Shown: positions 17,280 through 39,103 of the stretch, piece after piece
Numbering within the stretch: the first letter of the stretch is position 1
Layout: the number at the start of each line of letters is the position of its first letter
DNA from: Streptomyces sp. MMG1533
Lineage (GTDB): Bacteria; Actinomycetota; Actinomycetes; Streptomycetales; Streptomycetaceae
DNA: 39,490 bases
Assembly (NCBI RefSeq): GCF_001279775.1
Contig: NZ_LGDG01000275.1
Span: 1-39,490 of the forward strand
Direction: 5' to 3'
Translations under genes and position numbers: made by a program
Notes under the pieces: model-generated
Databases searched by the model: none
What the model was told of the DNA's origin: nothing
What the model saw: only the letters and a program-made list of their open reading frames with translations

Positions 17280-17294
17280 CTGTGCGCAGCACAG
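17280..17294 (+). terminator. Small hairpin just after the PucR-like gene
   Basis: CTGTGC and GCACAG form a 6-bp stem around 3 nt, starting 4 bp after the stop. Weak as a terminator but correctly placed. Confidence 0.25.
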
Positions 17295-17357
17295 CGGGCA
17301 TCGACGCGATTCACAACTGTTCCGTTTCACACGTAGGTTCTAGGCACCGCGGGGGCA

Positions 17358-17380
17358 CGACCGGAACGGGGGACCGGTCG
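17358..17380 (-). terminator. Hairpin at the end of the conservon operon
   Basis: CGACCGG (17358-17364) pairs with CCGGTCG (17374-17380) around a purine-rich 9-nt loop. It is 33 bp past the last P450 stop on the minus strand and is the best terminator candidate for the six-gene operon. Confidence 0.4.
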
Positions 17381-17412
17381 CGCTCCCGCGCGGTTCAGCC
17401 TGGTCGGCGGCG

Positions 17413-18648
17413 TCAGCCGCGCAGCCGTACCGGAATCTCCTGCCAGCCGAACGCGATGAACGACGGCACCTGCCGCAACTCGTCAGCTTCGACGGCGAGT
17501 CGCAGGTCCGGGAACCGCTCGAACAGCGCCGGCAGTGCGGTCAGAGCCTCCGTCCGGGCCAGCGGCGCACCGATGCACCGGTGCACGCCGATCCCGAACG
17601 CAAGGTGGTCGTCGGCCCCGCGCGCCGCGTCGAAGGCGTCCGCGTCCGGCCCGTAGTGCGCGGGGTCCAGCCCCGCGGCGGCGTACGTCGTGATGATCGC
17701 GTCCCCGGCCGGAACGGTGACGTCGCCGACCGTGAGGTCGGTGACGGCGAACCGCAGCGGCAGTGAGGCGATGGACGGGTGCACCCGCAGCGTCTCGTCG
17801 ACGACCGCGTCCCAGGTGATCTCCCCGGACCGCAGGGCCCCCCGCTGCTCGGGATGCCGGAGCAGGGCGACGACGGCGTTGCCGATGAGGTTGACGGTGG
17901 TCTCGAACCCGGCGCCGATGACCAGCAGCAGCGTGTACAGCAGCTCCTCGTCGCTGAGCCGGTCGCCGTCCTCGTCCCGGACACGGATCAGCTCCGTGGT
18001 GAGGTCGTCGCCGGGGTGCTCGCTGCGGTGGGCGATGAGCGCGGGCAGTACCGTGCCGATCTGCTGCTGCACGAACGCGGCGTGTTCCGGGCTCGGGTCG
18101 GAGGTGTCCATGATGGCCGCGATCAGCCGCCCGGTGTCCGCCCGCAACTCCTCGGGCACGCCGAACAGTTCGCAGATGATCTGCATGGGCAGGGGATGAG
18201 CGAGAGCCGCCTTGATGTCGACGACGTCGGCGTCGGCCGTCTCCAGCGCGTCCAGCAGCTCCGCGGTGATCGCCTCCACCCGCGACCGCATGGCCTCGGT
18301 GCGCCGGTGCGTGAAACTCGGGGCGACCAGCTTGCGCAGCCGGGCGTGGTCGGCGCCGTACGTGGAGAGCATGTTCACCACGCCGACCCAGCCCAGGACC
18401 CAGCCCCAGGAAGGGTGTTCACCGATCTCGGGCCACAGCCGCCAGTGTTTGCGGGGGTCCCTGCTCACCTGTGGGTCGAGGATGAGGTTCTTGAGGACGT
18501 CGTAGCCGGTGGGGGCCCAGGCGGGGATGCCGCCGGGCAGCTCGACGGGCACGATCGGGCCGAGGGCGCGCAGCCGGGCGCTCTCGGCGGCGATGTCGGA
18601 TCCGAACGGGTCGATGACGAAGCGGTCGATGCGGTCGGTCACGGTCAC
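17413..18648 (-). CDS. Cytochrome P450, CYP154-like (conservon-associated)
   Basis: The 411-residue soluble P450 is canonical: HARLR (101-105), I-helix AGFETT (246-251), K-helix ETLR (285-288) and haem loop FGIGVHRCIGAPLAR with Cys358 as thiolate ligand. Size and motifs fit the bacterial CYP154/CYP105-type class I enzymes, which take electrons from ferredoxin; no ferredoxin gene is adjacent. As the last gene of a conservon and next to a CYP157-like gene it matches the known CYP157-CYP154 pairing in Streptomyces. Family assignment rests on context, not on an identity value. The GTG at 18648 follows AGGAGA and overlaps the preceding stop by 4 bp. The substrate is unknown. Confidence 0.88.
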   Translation of the reverse strand: MTVTDRIDRFVIDPFGSDIAAESARLRALGPIVPVELPGGIPAWAPTGYDVLKNLILDPQVSRDPRKHWRLWPEIGEHPSWGWVLGWVGVVNMLSTYGADHARLRKLVAPSFTHRRTEAMRSRVEAITAELLDALETADADVVDIKAALAHPLPMQIICELFGVPEELRADTGRLIAAIMDTSDPSPEHAAFVQQQIGTVLPALIAHRSEHPGDDLTTELIRVRDEDGDRLSDEELLYTLLLVIGAGFETTVNLIGNAVVALLRHPEQRGALRSGEITWDAVVDETLRVHPSIASLPLRFAVTDLTVGDVTVPAGDAIITTYAAAGLDPAHYGPDADAFDAARGADDHLAFGIGVHRCIGAPLARTEALTALPALFERFPDLRLAVEADELRQVPSFIAFGWQEIPVRLRG

Positions 18649-19883
18649 GACGGATCTCCTGGCTGATCGGGGGAGCGGGGGCTGAACCGGACGGGCAGTG
18701 ACGTCAGCGAGCGGTGGAACGGGCCGGGCCGCCAGCTCAGGCGTTCGCGGGGCAGAACGGGTTCGAGGTCGGGCAGCCACTGGGTCAGCCGCTCGATCGC
18801 CTCGGTCGCGATGAGCAGCGTGTACTGCTTGACCGGGCAGGCGTGCGGGCCCGCAGACCACGACAGGTGCGAGGCGTCCTTGGGGTGGCGGCCGGCGGTG
18901 ACGTCCTGCTCGGCGGCGTGCGCGAGCGCCCCGTAGGAGACCACGACCGGGACGGCCGCCCTGATCCACGCCCCGTGGAAGGTCACCGGCCTGCGGGCGT
19001 AGTGGATGCCGTAGTTCGCCAGCGGTGTCTCGTGGTGGAGCACCTCGACCACGGCGTCCATCACGGGACGGGCCCCGCTGGTGAGGGTGGAGTAGTAGAG
19101 CGGGTTGCCGAGGATGCGCGACAGCGCGTTGGACACCAGGTTCGCGGTCGGCTCGTGCCCGGCGCCGAGCGTGAGGAACACCTGCCAGGTGACCTCCTCC
19201 GGGGTCAGCCCGGCCGGATGGTCCAGGAGCCAGCTCGGCAGGTCGTCGCCGCGCCGCTCGGACTTGGCGGCGATCAGCTCCAGGACGTAGCCTCCGAACT
19301 CCGCCTCGCCCTGCGCCGCCTCGGCGCCGCCCTCCATCATCTTGCCCAGTGCCGAATCGAGCCGGGCGCTGTGACTGTCCGGCAGTCCGAAGAGGCTGTT
19401 GAACACCAACGCCATCAGCGGGCGCGCGAACTCGCCCACCAGGTCTGCCTCGCCGCGGGGCCCGATCCGGCGCACCAGCAGACGCACCGCCCGGTGCACT
19501 CGCGCCCGCAGGTCGTGCGGCTCGACCCGCTCGAAGGTGTCGATCAGCGAACCGCGGTACCGGAGGTGGGCGGTGCCGTCCGCGAACAGCGTGTTGGGGC
19601 GCCAGCGCATCATGCCCAGCACCGGCGAGTCGTCCGCGACCGTGGACTCCCACGGCCGGGGGTCGTGCGAGAACGTGTCCGTGTCGTTGAGCAGGTCCAG
19701 CGCGGCCCGCCGGTCCGTGACGACGTACGCCGGCACGCCCGGAGCCAACTCCGCCCAGCCGACCGGCCCTTGGGCGCGCAGGGCGGTGTAGTAGCGGTAC
19801 GGGTCCAGCGCGAAGCCCTCCTCCCACAACCGCACGGGCGTCGAGAGGGAGAAGGCCTGCTGGGGCGGGGGATAGGTGGTCAC
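18645..19883 (-). CDS. Atypical cytochrome P450, CYP157-like (no ExxR arginine)
   Basis: The 412-residue P450-fold protein has degenerate motifs. The I-helix reads AGHEPT (241-246). The K-helix position normally ExxR reads EVLH (280-283), so the invariant Arg is His. The haem loop is SWSAGPHACPVKQ with Cys349 kept but the usual Phe replaced by Trp and the Gly after Cys by Pro. Loss of ExxR is a documented trait of the CYP157 family, whose members sit in Streptomyces conservons beside CYP154. Whether it is a monooxygenase or a regulatory haem protein is open. The GTG at 19883 shares 4 bp with the GTPase stop, so translation is coupled. Confidence 0.85.
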   Translation of the reverse strand: MTTYPPPQQAFSLSTPVRLWEEGFALDPYRYYTALRAQGPVGWAELAPGVPAYVVTDRRAALDLLNDTDTFSHDPRPWESTVADDSPVLGMMRWRPNTLFADGTAHLRYRGSLIDTFERVEPHDLRARVHRAVRLLVRRIGPRGEADLVGEFARPLMALVFNSLFGLPDSHSARLDSALGKMMEGGAEAAQGEAEFGGYVLELIAAKSERRGDDLPSWLLDHPAGLTPEEVTWQVFLTLGAGHEPTANLVSNALSRILGNPLYYSTLTSGARPVMDAVVEVLHHETPLANYGIHYARRPVTFHGAWIRAAVPVVVSYGALAHAAEQDVTAGRHPKDASHLSWSAGPHACPVKQYTLLIATEAIERLTQWLPDLEPVLPRERLSWRPGPFHRSLTSLPVRFSPRSPDQPGDPS

Positions 19884-20488
19884 CGGTTCTCCGGAGGGTG
19901 GCGGTCGATCAGGTGGTGGACCAGCGCGAGCAGCGCGTCGATCGAGGAGTTCGTGTCCCGGGCGTCGCACGTCACCATCGGCGTGCCCGGCTCCAGGTCC
20001 AGGGCGGCGCGCAACTGCGCCTCGGTGTGGTGGCCCGGCGCGTCCGGGAAGGCGTTGAACGCCACCGCGTACGGCAGCCCGGTCTCCTCCACCAGCCCGA
20101 GCACGTCGAACGACGCGTCGATGCGGCGGCTGTCGACCAGCACGAGGGCGCCGAGTGCCCCGTACGCGATGTCCTCCCACAGCGACCGGAACCGCTCCTG
20201 CCCGGGCGTGCCGAACAGGTACAGCACGATTCCGCCCGGCAGGCTGATCCGCCCGAAGTCGATGGCGACCGTCGTCGTCGACTTGTCCCGCACCCCGGCC
20301 AGATCGTCCACCTGCGCGGACGCCTCGCTGAGGTGTTCCTCGGTGTGCAGCGGACGGATCTCGGACACCGAGTCGATGAGCGTCGTCTTGCCCACCCCGA
20401 ACGGGCCCGCGACCAGGATCTTCACCAAGTCGCGGGCGGTATCGGGCAGGTGGATGCCGCTAGTCGTGCTTGAGGGCGCGGAGGCCAT
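19880..20488 (-). CDS. cvnD: Conservon small GTPase CvnD
   Basis: The 202-residue Ras-like GTPase of the actinobacterial conservon group. The P-loop is GPFGVGKTT (28-36), switch-region threonines lie in DKSTTTVAIDFG (68-79), and the G3 region reads FGTPGQERF (92-100). The base-specificity motif normally NKxD is NAFPD (145-149), as typical for this family. In S. coelicolor conservons, CvnD acts with CvnA-C at the membrane in a GPCR-like signalling complex affecting development and antibiotic production. ATG 20488 lies inside cvnC (29-bp overlap). Confidence 0.92.
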   Translation of the reverse strand: MASAPSSTTSGIHLPDTARDLVKILVAGPFGVGKTTLIDSVSEIRPLHTEEHLSEASAQVDDLAGVRDKSTTTVAIDFGRISLPGGIVLYLFGTPGQERFRSLWEDIAYGALGALVLVDSRRIDASFDVLGLVEETGLPYAVAFNAFPDAPGHHTEAQLRAALDLEPGTPMVTCDARDTNSSIDALLALVHHLIDRHPPENR

Positions 20489-20834
20489 CGGCCACTCTCT
20501 TCAGCAGGTCGGGGTCGAAGCGTTCGGCGGGCGGAATCGGCGCGCGGGCCAGTACCAGGTCCCGGTCGATCAGGTCTGCGGCCAGGACCCGCACCGCCGA
20601 GACCGGCAGCCGCAGCAGGGCGGCCGCCTCCATGACCGTCAGCGACCCGCCCTCCAGGGTGTCCAGGAGGGCGAGCGCGGCGGCGGGCAGATCGGCGGAG
20701 AGTCCGGCCGGCACCGGCACACCGCTGCCGGTGAGCACCGACAGCCGTTCCAGCTGCGGCCGGCTGGGCCGGGCCACGCCGCCCGTCGAGAGATACGCGG
20801 GAACCAAGGGACGGCCGGCACGGCGGCCGGTCAT
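20460..20834 (-). CDS. cvnC: Conservon protein CvnC (DUF742)
   Basis: The 124-residue DUF742 protein: N-terminal RPLVPAYLSTGG, then a winged-helix-like C-terminal half (GGSLTVMEAAALLRLPVSAVRVLAADLIDR). DUF742 proteins are always the third conservon component and interact with the roadblock and GTPase subunits; the detailed role is unknown. The start ATG at 20834 overlaps the cvnB stop by 4 bp and its own end overlaps cvnD, so all three are co-translated. Confidence 0.92.
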   Translation of the reverse strand: MTGRRAGRPLVPAYLSTGGVARPSRPQLERLSVLTGSGVPVPAGLSADLPAAALALLDTLEGGSLTVMEAAALLRLPVSAVRVLAADLIDRDLVLARAPIPPAERFDPDLLKRVADGLRALKHD

Positions 20835-21253
20835 GCCGACGCGCCGCCGTCGGCTCCTCGGGCCGCCGCGGCCATCGTCTTCTCGCCCAGTCGCGCCACC
20901 TGCGAGTGCACCCGGTGCGCGAGCAGGTCGAGGCGCACCTCGCCGTCCCCGTACGCGGCCACACAGGTGCCGTGGTCCGTCGGCACGATCAGGACGTAAC
21001 CGTGGTCCGACTCCACGACGACCTGCCGCACCTCGGCCCGGTCGGCGTCGGCGAACGCGGCGGCGGCGGTACGGCACGCGCCCTGCACGGTGCTCGTGAT
21101 CGCGGCGACCCGCTCGGCCGAGGCCTGCGACAGGGCCTCCGTGTACCCCGTCACCAGCCCGTCCCTGGTCAGCAGGACGGCGGCGACGACATGCGGAATC
21201 TGCAGGATCGGTTCGAGCACCCACGCCGTGTCGCCCGCATCGCGGCTGGTCAT
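20831..21253 (-). CDS. cvnB: Conservon roadblock/LC7 protein CvnB
   Basis: The 140-residue roadblock/LC7-fold protein (residues about 8-110; PHVVAAVLLTRDGLVTG, VLIVPTDHGTCVAAYG). In other bacteria roadblock proteins bind small Ras-like GTPases and can act as GTPase-activating partners, so CvnB probably serves CvnD. ATG 21253 overlaps the cvnA stop by 4 bp. Confidence 0.92.
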   Translation of the reverse strand: MTSRDAGDTAWVLEPILQIPHVVAAVLLTRDGLVTGYTEALSQASAERVAAITSTVQGACRTAAAAFADADRAEVRQVVVESDHGYVLIVPTDHGTCVAAYGDGEVRLDLLAHRVHSQVARLGEKTMAAAARGADGGASA

Positions 21254-22707
21254 CGAGCCGCTCCCCCTTCGTAGTCGGTCTGTTCGGTCTCGTGCCCGGT
21301 CACTTCCGGTACGGCGGTCTCCTTCGGTACGGCGATCCGCGTGGCGCCGGTGTCCTCGCGGGCCGCGGCGGTGCCGGACTGCAACGCGCCGAGCGCGGCC
21401 GCGGCCTCCTCCGGGCGGCGTACCGGCCGCTGCGGCGCCGGCGCGTCCGGAGGCGCGTCCGCGGCGGCGGCCCGCGTCCGGCGCCGCCGCTGCGGCAGCC
21501 CGCCCGCGTCGTGCGATGTCCGATGCCCCGATACGGCGGTGGCGGCGTCGTCGCTCGGCTCGGCTCCGTACCCGTGACTCTGCTCGGCCCCGTCGTACCC
21601 GCGGGAGACGGCAGCAGGTGCCTGTGGCGCGGCCCTGCGGGTCGAGCGCGGGGCGCTGGCCGCCGGCGGCTGCTCGGCGGGGTCGATCCGGCTCAGGAGA
21701 TGGCTGTCGACCCGCAGCACCGCGCGCATCCCGCCGTAGGGCGACGGCGAGGACACGTCCACGCCCAGGTCGAACTGCCGGGTCAACTGGCCGATCGCCG
21801 CGAACCCCATGCGCGGCGGATCACCGAGGTCGGTGAGCAGGACCGGCTCGGAACCCGCCACCAGCCGCTGCGCGCGGGCTCGTTCGTCCTGTGTCATGCC
21901 GACACCGGCGTCGTCCACGGTGACGCAGACGCCGTGATGGACGTGCTCCAGGTTGACCACGACGTCGGTGTCCGGCGCGGAGTGCCGCAGCGCGTTGTCG
22001 AGGAGCTCCGCGACGATGATCGCGACCGGTTCGACGGCGTGCGAGACCAGAGCGGTGCCCGCTTCCAGATGGTTGTGCACCCGGACCCGGTGGTAGCCCG
22101 CGAGCCGGGCCTGGCCGCCGGTCACCGCCTCCACCAGATGCGACTCCTCGCGGGCGAGCCCGACCCAGGCCCCGCACACCACCGCGGCCACCTGCGCCCG
22201 GCGCAGCGACTGCTCGTTCTCGTGGTCCAGTTGGAACAGCGTCTGCGCCAACTCCGGCTCGTCATAGCGCTGTTGCAGACGGCGCAGCGCGTCCTGGAGC
22301 CGGTACAGCGCCGCCTGGATCTCGCGGGTGGCCCCGCGCATTCCGGCCTGCGCGGCCGCGTCGATCCGGGTGCGCTGCGCGGCCAGCTCGGCCCGCAGCC
22401 CTCTCAGCACGTGCTCCAGCGCGAGGCCCAGCGGCGCCCCCGAGATCTGCGGCTGCAACGGGCCCGGAACGACCACGTGCGGATGGGTCAGTTGACGTGC
22501 GGCGGCGGGAACACGCTGCGCCGCCAGATGCTCCACCTCGGCCGTGAACGCCCGTGAGACGCCGTCGAGTTGGATGCGCAACGCGGCGATCTCCGCGCTC
22601 TGGGCGGCCTGTTGGCGCCGTGACCGCAGTAACCCGCCGCCGAGGGCGAGCGCGGACAGTGTGCCGGCGGCGAGACCGCCGGCCACCAGGTCCGGTAATT
22701 CGATCAT
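21250..22707 (-). CDS. cvnA: Conservon sensor-kinase-like ATPase CvnA
   Basis: The 485-residue protein has one N-terminal membrane segment (about 5-27), a helical/coiled region (35-150), a histidine-kinase-like dimerisation segment with LFQLDHENE (His162), an HATPase with N-box ELLDNALRHS (234-243) and G1 box DDAGVGM (265-271), and a long Pro/Ala/Arg-rich disordered tail (about 340-485). There is no partner response regulator here; conservon signalling is thought to pass to CvnB-D instead. The fourth codon is TTA, the leucine codon read only by the bldA tRNA, so translation should be developmentally controlled if ATG 22707 is the start. A following GTG (codon 8) is the alternative. Confidence 0.88.
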   Translation of the reverse strand: MIELPDLVAGGLAAGTLSALALGGGLLRSRRQQAAQSAEIAALRIQLDGVSRAFTAEVEHLAAQRVPAAARQLTHPHVVVPGPLQPQISGAPLGLALEHVLRGLRAELAAQRTRIDAAAQAGMRGATREIQAALYRLQDALRRLQQRYDEPELAQTLFQLDHENEQSLRRAQVAAVVCGAWVGLAREESHLVEAVTGGQARLAGYHRVRVHNHLEAGTALVSHAVEPVAIIVAELLDNALRHSAPDTDVVVNLEHVHHGVCVTVDDAGVGMTQDERARAQRLVAGSEPVLLTDLGDPPRMGFAAIGQLTRQFDLGVDVSSPSPYGGMRAVLRVDSHLLSRIDPAEQPPAASAPRSTRRAAPQAPAAVSRGYDGAEQSHGYGAEPSDDAATAVSGHRTSHDAGGLPQRRRRTRAAAADAPPDAPAPQRPVRRPEEAAAALGALQSGTAAAREDTGATRIAVPKETAVPEVTGHETEQTDYEGGAAR

Positions 22708-22821
22708 CGAATCGGTTCCAAGGGAAAGTCGGGGAGGGGTCCGGGGGAGGGTGAGGAGAAGCCGGGCAGCACAGAGCACGAAGCCCTCACGCGAGGCACC
22801 CGCAGCACAGTACACACCGTC

Positions 22822-22845
22822 ATCGACCGATCTCGCACGGTCGAT
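22822..22845. promoter_or_regulatory. Inverted repeat upstream of cvnA
   Basis: ATCGACCG (22822-22829) and CGGTCGAT (22838-22845) are perfect 8-bp arms around 8 bp. It is 115 bp before the cvnA start within the 488-bp region between the two divergent operons, the position of an operator. No protein can be assigned. Nearby, CGAAAC is directly repeated (about 22846 and 22859). Confidence 0.35.
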
Positions 22846-22983
22846 CGAAACATCGCTTCGAAACTGTCCGAGCTCTGTTCGCTTCTGTGGCAACTGTCGG
22901 AATTGGCCCGGACATCGAGGCGTGCTGCGGCACCCGGAGCCTTTCGCATGGCATGTCGTTGAGCTCTCAATTTCCGCTTGATA

Positions 22984-23001
22984 CACAGGGTTTACACTGT
23001 G
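22984..23001. promoter_or_regulatory. Inverted repeat CACAG-N8-CTGTG in the divergent region
   Basis: A perfect 5-bp inverted repeat around an A/T-rich centre, rare in this GC-rich DNA. It lies 195 bp before the ligase start. I could not find a convincing -35/-10 pair around it. It is a candidate operator for the FAAL-PKS operon. Confidence 0.25.
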
Positions 23002-23035
23002 GCGTCCACTACGCCCGGTGGGACTCGCTAACGTG

Positions 23036-23049
23036 TTACTCGCCGGTAG
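23036..23049. promoter_or_regulatory. TetR-like half-symmetric site TTAC-N6-GTAG
   Basis: TTACTCGCCGGTAG has the TAC-N6-GTA symmetry seen in some TetR-family operators of fatty-acid genes. It lies 147 bp upstream of the fatty-acyl-AMP ligase. The imperfect right arm makes this weak. Between 23050 and 23195 I see no other clear signal. Confidence 0.2.
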
Positions 23050-23195
23050 CAAGCTGTATCGCGGCACCTCGGGCGAGTGGTCGAGAGGGACGGACGGGCA
23101 AGGGGGCCGGTCCGCCCGCGGCTTCCGCGTACGTATGACGGAGCCCTCGAACTCCAGTTCCTCGCCACCTAACCAGACAGGTGAGACACGTTCAT

Positions 23196-24920
23196 ATGGC
23201 TCGTTCCCTGGTCGACCTGCTGACCCTGCACGCCTCGCATCAGCCCGACCGGACCGCGTACCGCTTCCTCGTCACGGGCGACTGCGACGGGGAGATCCAG
23301 GAGATCTCCTACGGGCGGCTGGCCGGACGCGCCCGGGCGGTCGCCGCCTGGCTGCAGGAGCGCGGTCTGACCGGGTCCCGCGCCATGCTGCTGTACCCGC
23401 CCGGCCTGGAGTTCATCAGCGGCTACCTGGGCTGCCTCTCGGCCGGGGTCGTCGCCGTCCCCGGCGTGCCCCCGCAGGGCCGGGCGCAGAACCACCGCGC
23501 GCTGACCCGGATGAGGCGTCTGATAGCCGACGCGGACGCCAGGGTGATCCTGGGCGGCCGAGAGGTGATCGCCTCCCTGACCGGCATGGCCGAACACCTG
23601 CCGGAGCTGGCCGACATCACCTGCGTGGTCACCGAGGACATCCCCGACGAACTGGCCGCCTCCTGGCGCGAACCCGACCTCACCGCCGACTCGGCCGCCT
23701 TCCTCCAGTACACCTCCGGCTCCACCTCGGCCCCCAAGGGCGTGGTCGTCACCCACGGCAACCTGCTCGACAACGAGCGGGTCATCACCGAACGTATGGG
23801 CCACACCCCGGACACCATCGAGGAGTACGGCCGCGAACTGATCGTCAGCTGGCTGCCCGTGTACCACGACATGGGCCTCATCGGGCCGGTCCTGAACACG
23901 GTCTACCTCGGCCTCACCACCACCCTGTTCTCCCCGCTGCACTTCCTCCAGCGGCCCGACCGCTGGCTGAAGGCCGTCAGCCACTACCGCCCGCACACCA
24001 GCGGCGGCCCCAACTTCGCCTACGAGCTGTGCCTGAAGCACGCCACCCCCGAACTCGTCGACGAACTCGACCTGACGTCCTGGAAGGTGGCCTTCAACGG
24101 GGCCGAACCGGTGCGCCCCGCCACCCTGCGACGGTTCACCGAGACCTTCGCCCCGGCCGGCTTCGGCCGCGAGGCCTTCTACCCCTGCTACGGCCTGGCC
24201 GAGTCCACCGTGATGGTCACTGGGGGCACGGTGGACACCGCACCCACGCTCCTCGCCGCCGCGGACACCGGACCGCACGCCGGCGAGGCGGACGCGGCCG
24301 CGGTCGGCTGCGGCCGCCCCGGCCCGGGCGTGACCCTGGTGATCGCCGACCCCGAACGCCACGAGGAACTCCCCGAGGGCGAGGTCGGCGAGATCTGGGT
24401 CGCCGGCGCGAGCGTCGCCAAGGGCTACTGGCGCAACACCCTCGCCACCCGCGAGACCTTCCGCGCGACCCTCGCCGGCCGCGAGGGCCGCTTCCTGCGC
24501 ACCGGCGACCTCGGATTCCTGCGGGACGGCGAACTCTTCGTCACCGGCCGTCTCAAGGACCTCATCGTCATCGACGGCCGCAACCACTACCCGCAGGACC
24601 TCGAACTGTCCGCCGAGATGGCCCACCCGGCCCTGCGTCCGGGCTGCACCGCCGCCTTCTCCGTCGACGGGGGAGTGGACGGAGAACAGGTCGTCCTCGT
24701 CGCCGAGACGGCCCCGGACGCCGCGGGCGAGGCGGAGAAGATCACCGACCTGATCCGCAGCGCGATCGGCGAGTCCCACGGCGTGTCCGTGCGCGACGTC
24801 GTCCTCGTCCACCCCGGCACGATCCCCAAGACCTCCAGCGGCAAGATCCAGCGCCACGCCTCCCGGACGGCCCACCTGGGCGGCACCCTCGCCGTGGTCG
24901 CCGCGCCCGCCACCCGCTGA
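23196..24920 (+). CDS. Fatty-acyl-AMP ligase (FAAL)
   Basis: A 574-residue adenylating enzyme that activates a fatty acid as acyl-AMP and transfers it to an ACP phosphopantetheine rather than to CoA. Motifs: phosphate-binding YTSGSTSAPKG (172-182), the FAAL-typical SWLPVYHDMGLIG, YGLAEST, RTGDLG and C-terminal SSGKIQR with the catalytic Lys. The N-terminus (RTAYRFLV...ISYGRLAGRARAVAAWL) is characteristic of FAALs that prime polyketide synthases. No ACP is fused; the acceptor should be the N-terminal ACP of the next gene. ATG 23196 follows GGTGAG; GTG 23181 is an alternative. It is the first gene of the biosynthetic operon. Confidence 0.92.
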   Translation: MARSLVDLLTLHASHQPDRTAYRFLVTGDCDGEIQEISYGRLAGRARAVAAWLQERGLTGSRAMLLYPPGLEFISGYLGCLSAGVVAVPGVPPQGRAQNHRALTRMRRLIADADARVILGGREVIASLTGMAEHLPELADITCVVTEDIPDELAASWREPDLTADSAAFLQYTSGSTSAPKGVVVTHGNLLDNERVITERMGHTPDTIEEYGRELIVSWLPVYHDMGLIGPVLNTVYLGLTTTLFSPLHFLQRPDRWLKAVSHYRPHTSGGPNFAYELCLKHATPELVDELDLTSWKVAFNGAEPVRPATLRRFTETFAPAGFGREAFYPCYGLAESTVMVTGGTVDTAPTLLAAADTGPHAGEADAAAVGCGRPGPGVTLVIADPERHEELPEGEVGEIWVAGASVAKGYWRNTLATRETFRATLAGREGRFLRTGDLGFLRDGELFVTGRLKDLIVIDGRNHYPQDLELSAEMAHPALRPGCTAAFSVDGGVDGEQVVLVAETAPDAAGEAEKITDLIRSAIGESHGVSVRDVVLVHPGTIPKTSSGKIQRHASRTAHLGGTLAVVAAPATR

Positions 24921-24929
24921 ACACCGCAC

Positions 24930-24961
24930 GCCGTCGGCGCACACCCCTCCGTGCCGACGGC
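24930..24961 (+). terminator. Hairpin between FAAL and PKS genes (attenuator-like)
   Basis: GCCGTCGGC (24930-24938) pairs perfectly with GCCGACGGC (24953-24961) around a 14-nt loop, starting 10 bp after the ligase stop. It may lower read-through into the very long PKS gene or protect the ligase mRNA end. Confidence 0.4.
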
Positions 24962-25078
24962 GGCCTGGGCGGCCGTACACCGGCCGCGCGTTCCGTCGTA
25001 CGCCCGCCATGCCGGCCGTATCGCCACCGCTGGTACGGGAAACAGCCCGAGCCCGACTTCACGAGGACACCTGCCCCG

Positions 25079-39052
<13,974 letters not shown>

Positions 39053-39103
39053 TCGGAGCGTCAGCAGTGTGGGAGAGGACAGCGCACATCATGAAGGGCA
39101 CTC

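Noticed and set aside
22977..23034. Sigma-70-type promoter for the FAAL operon (TTGATA, TACACT, TAACGT elements)
   Set aside because: No pair has acceptable 16-19 bp spacing, so I did not call a promoter.
23018..25078. Upstream extension of the PKS reading frame by 687 codons
   Set aside because: It overlaps the FAAL gene in another phase, its translation is Arg/Pro-rich without domains, and the ACP begins right after ATG 25079.
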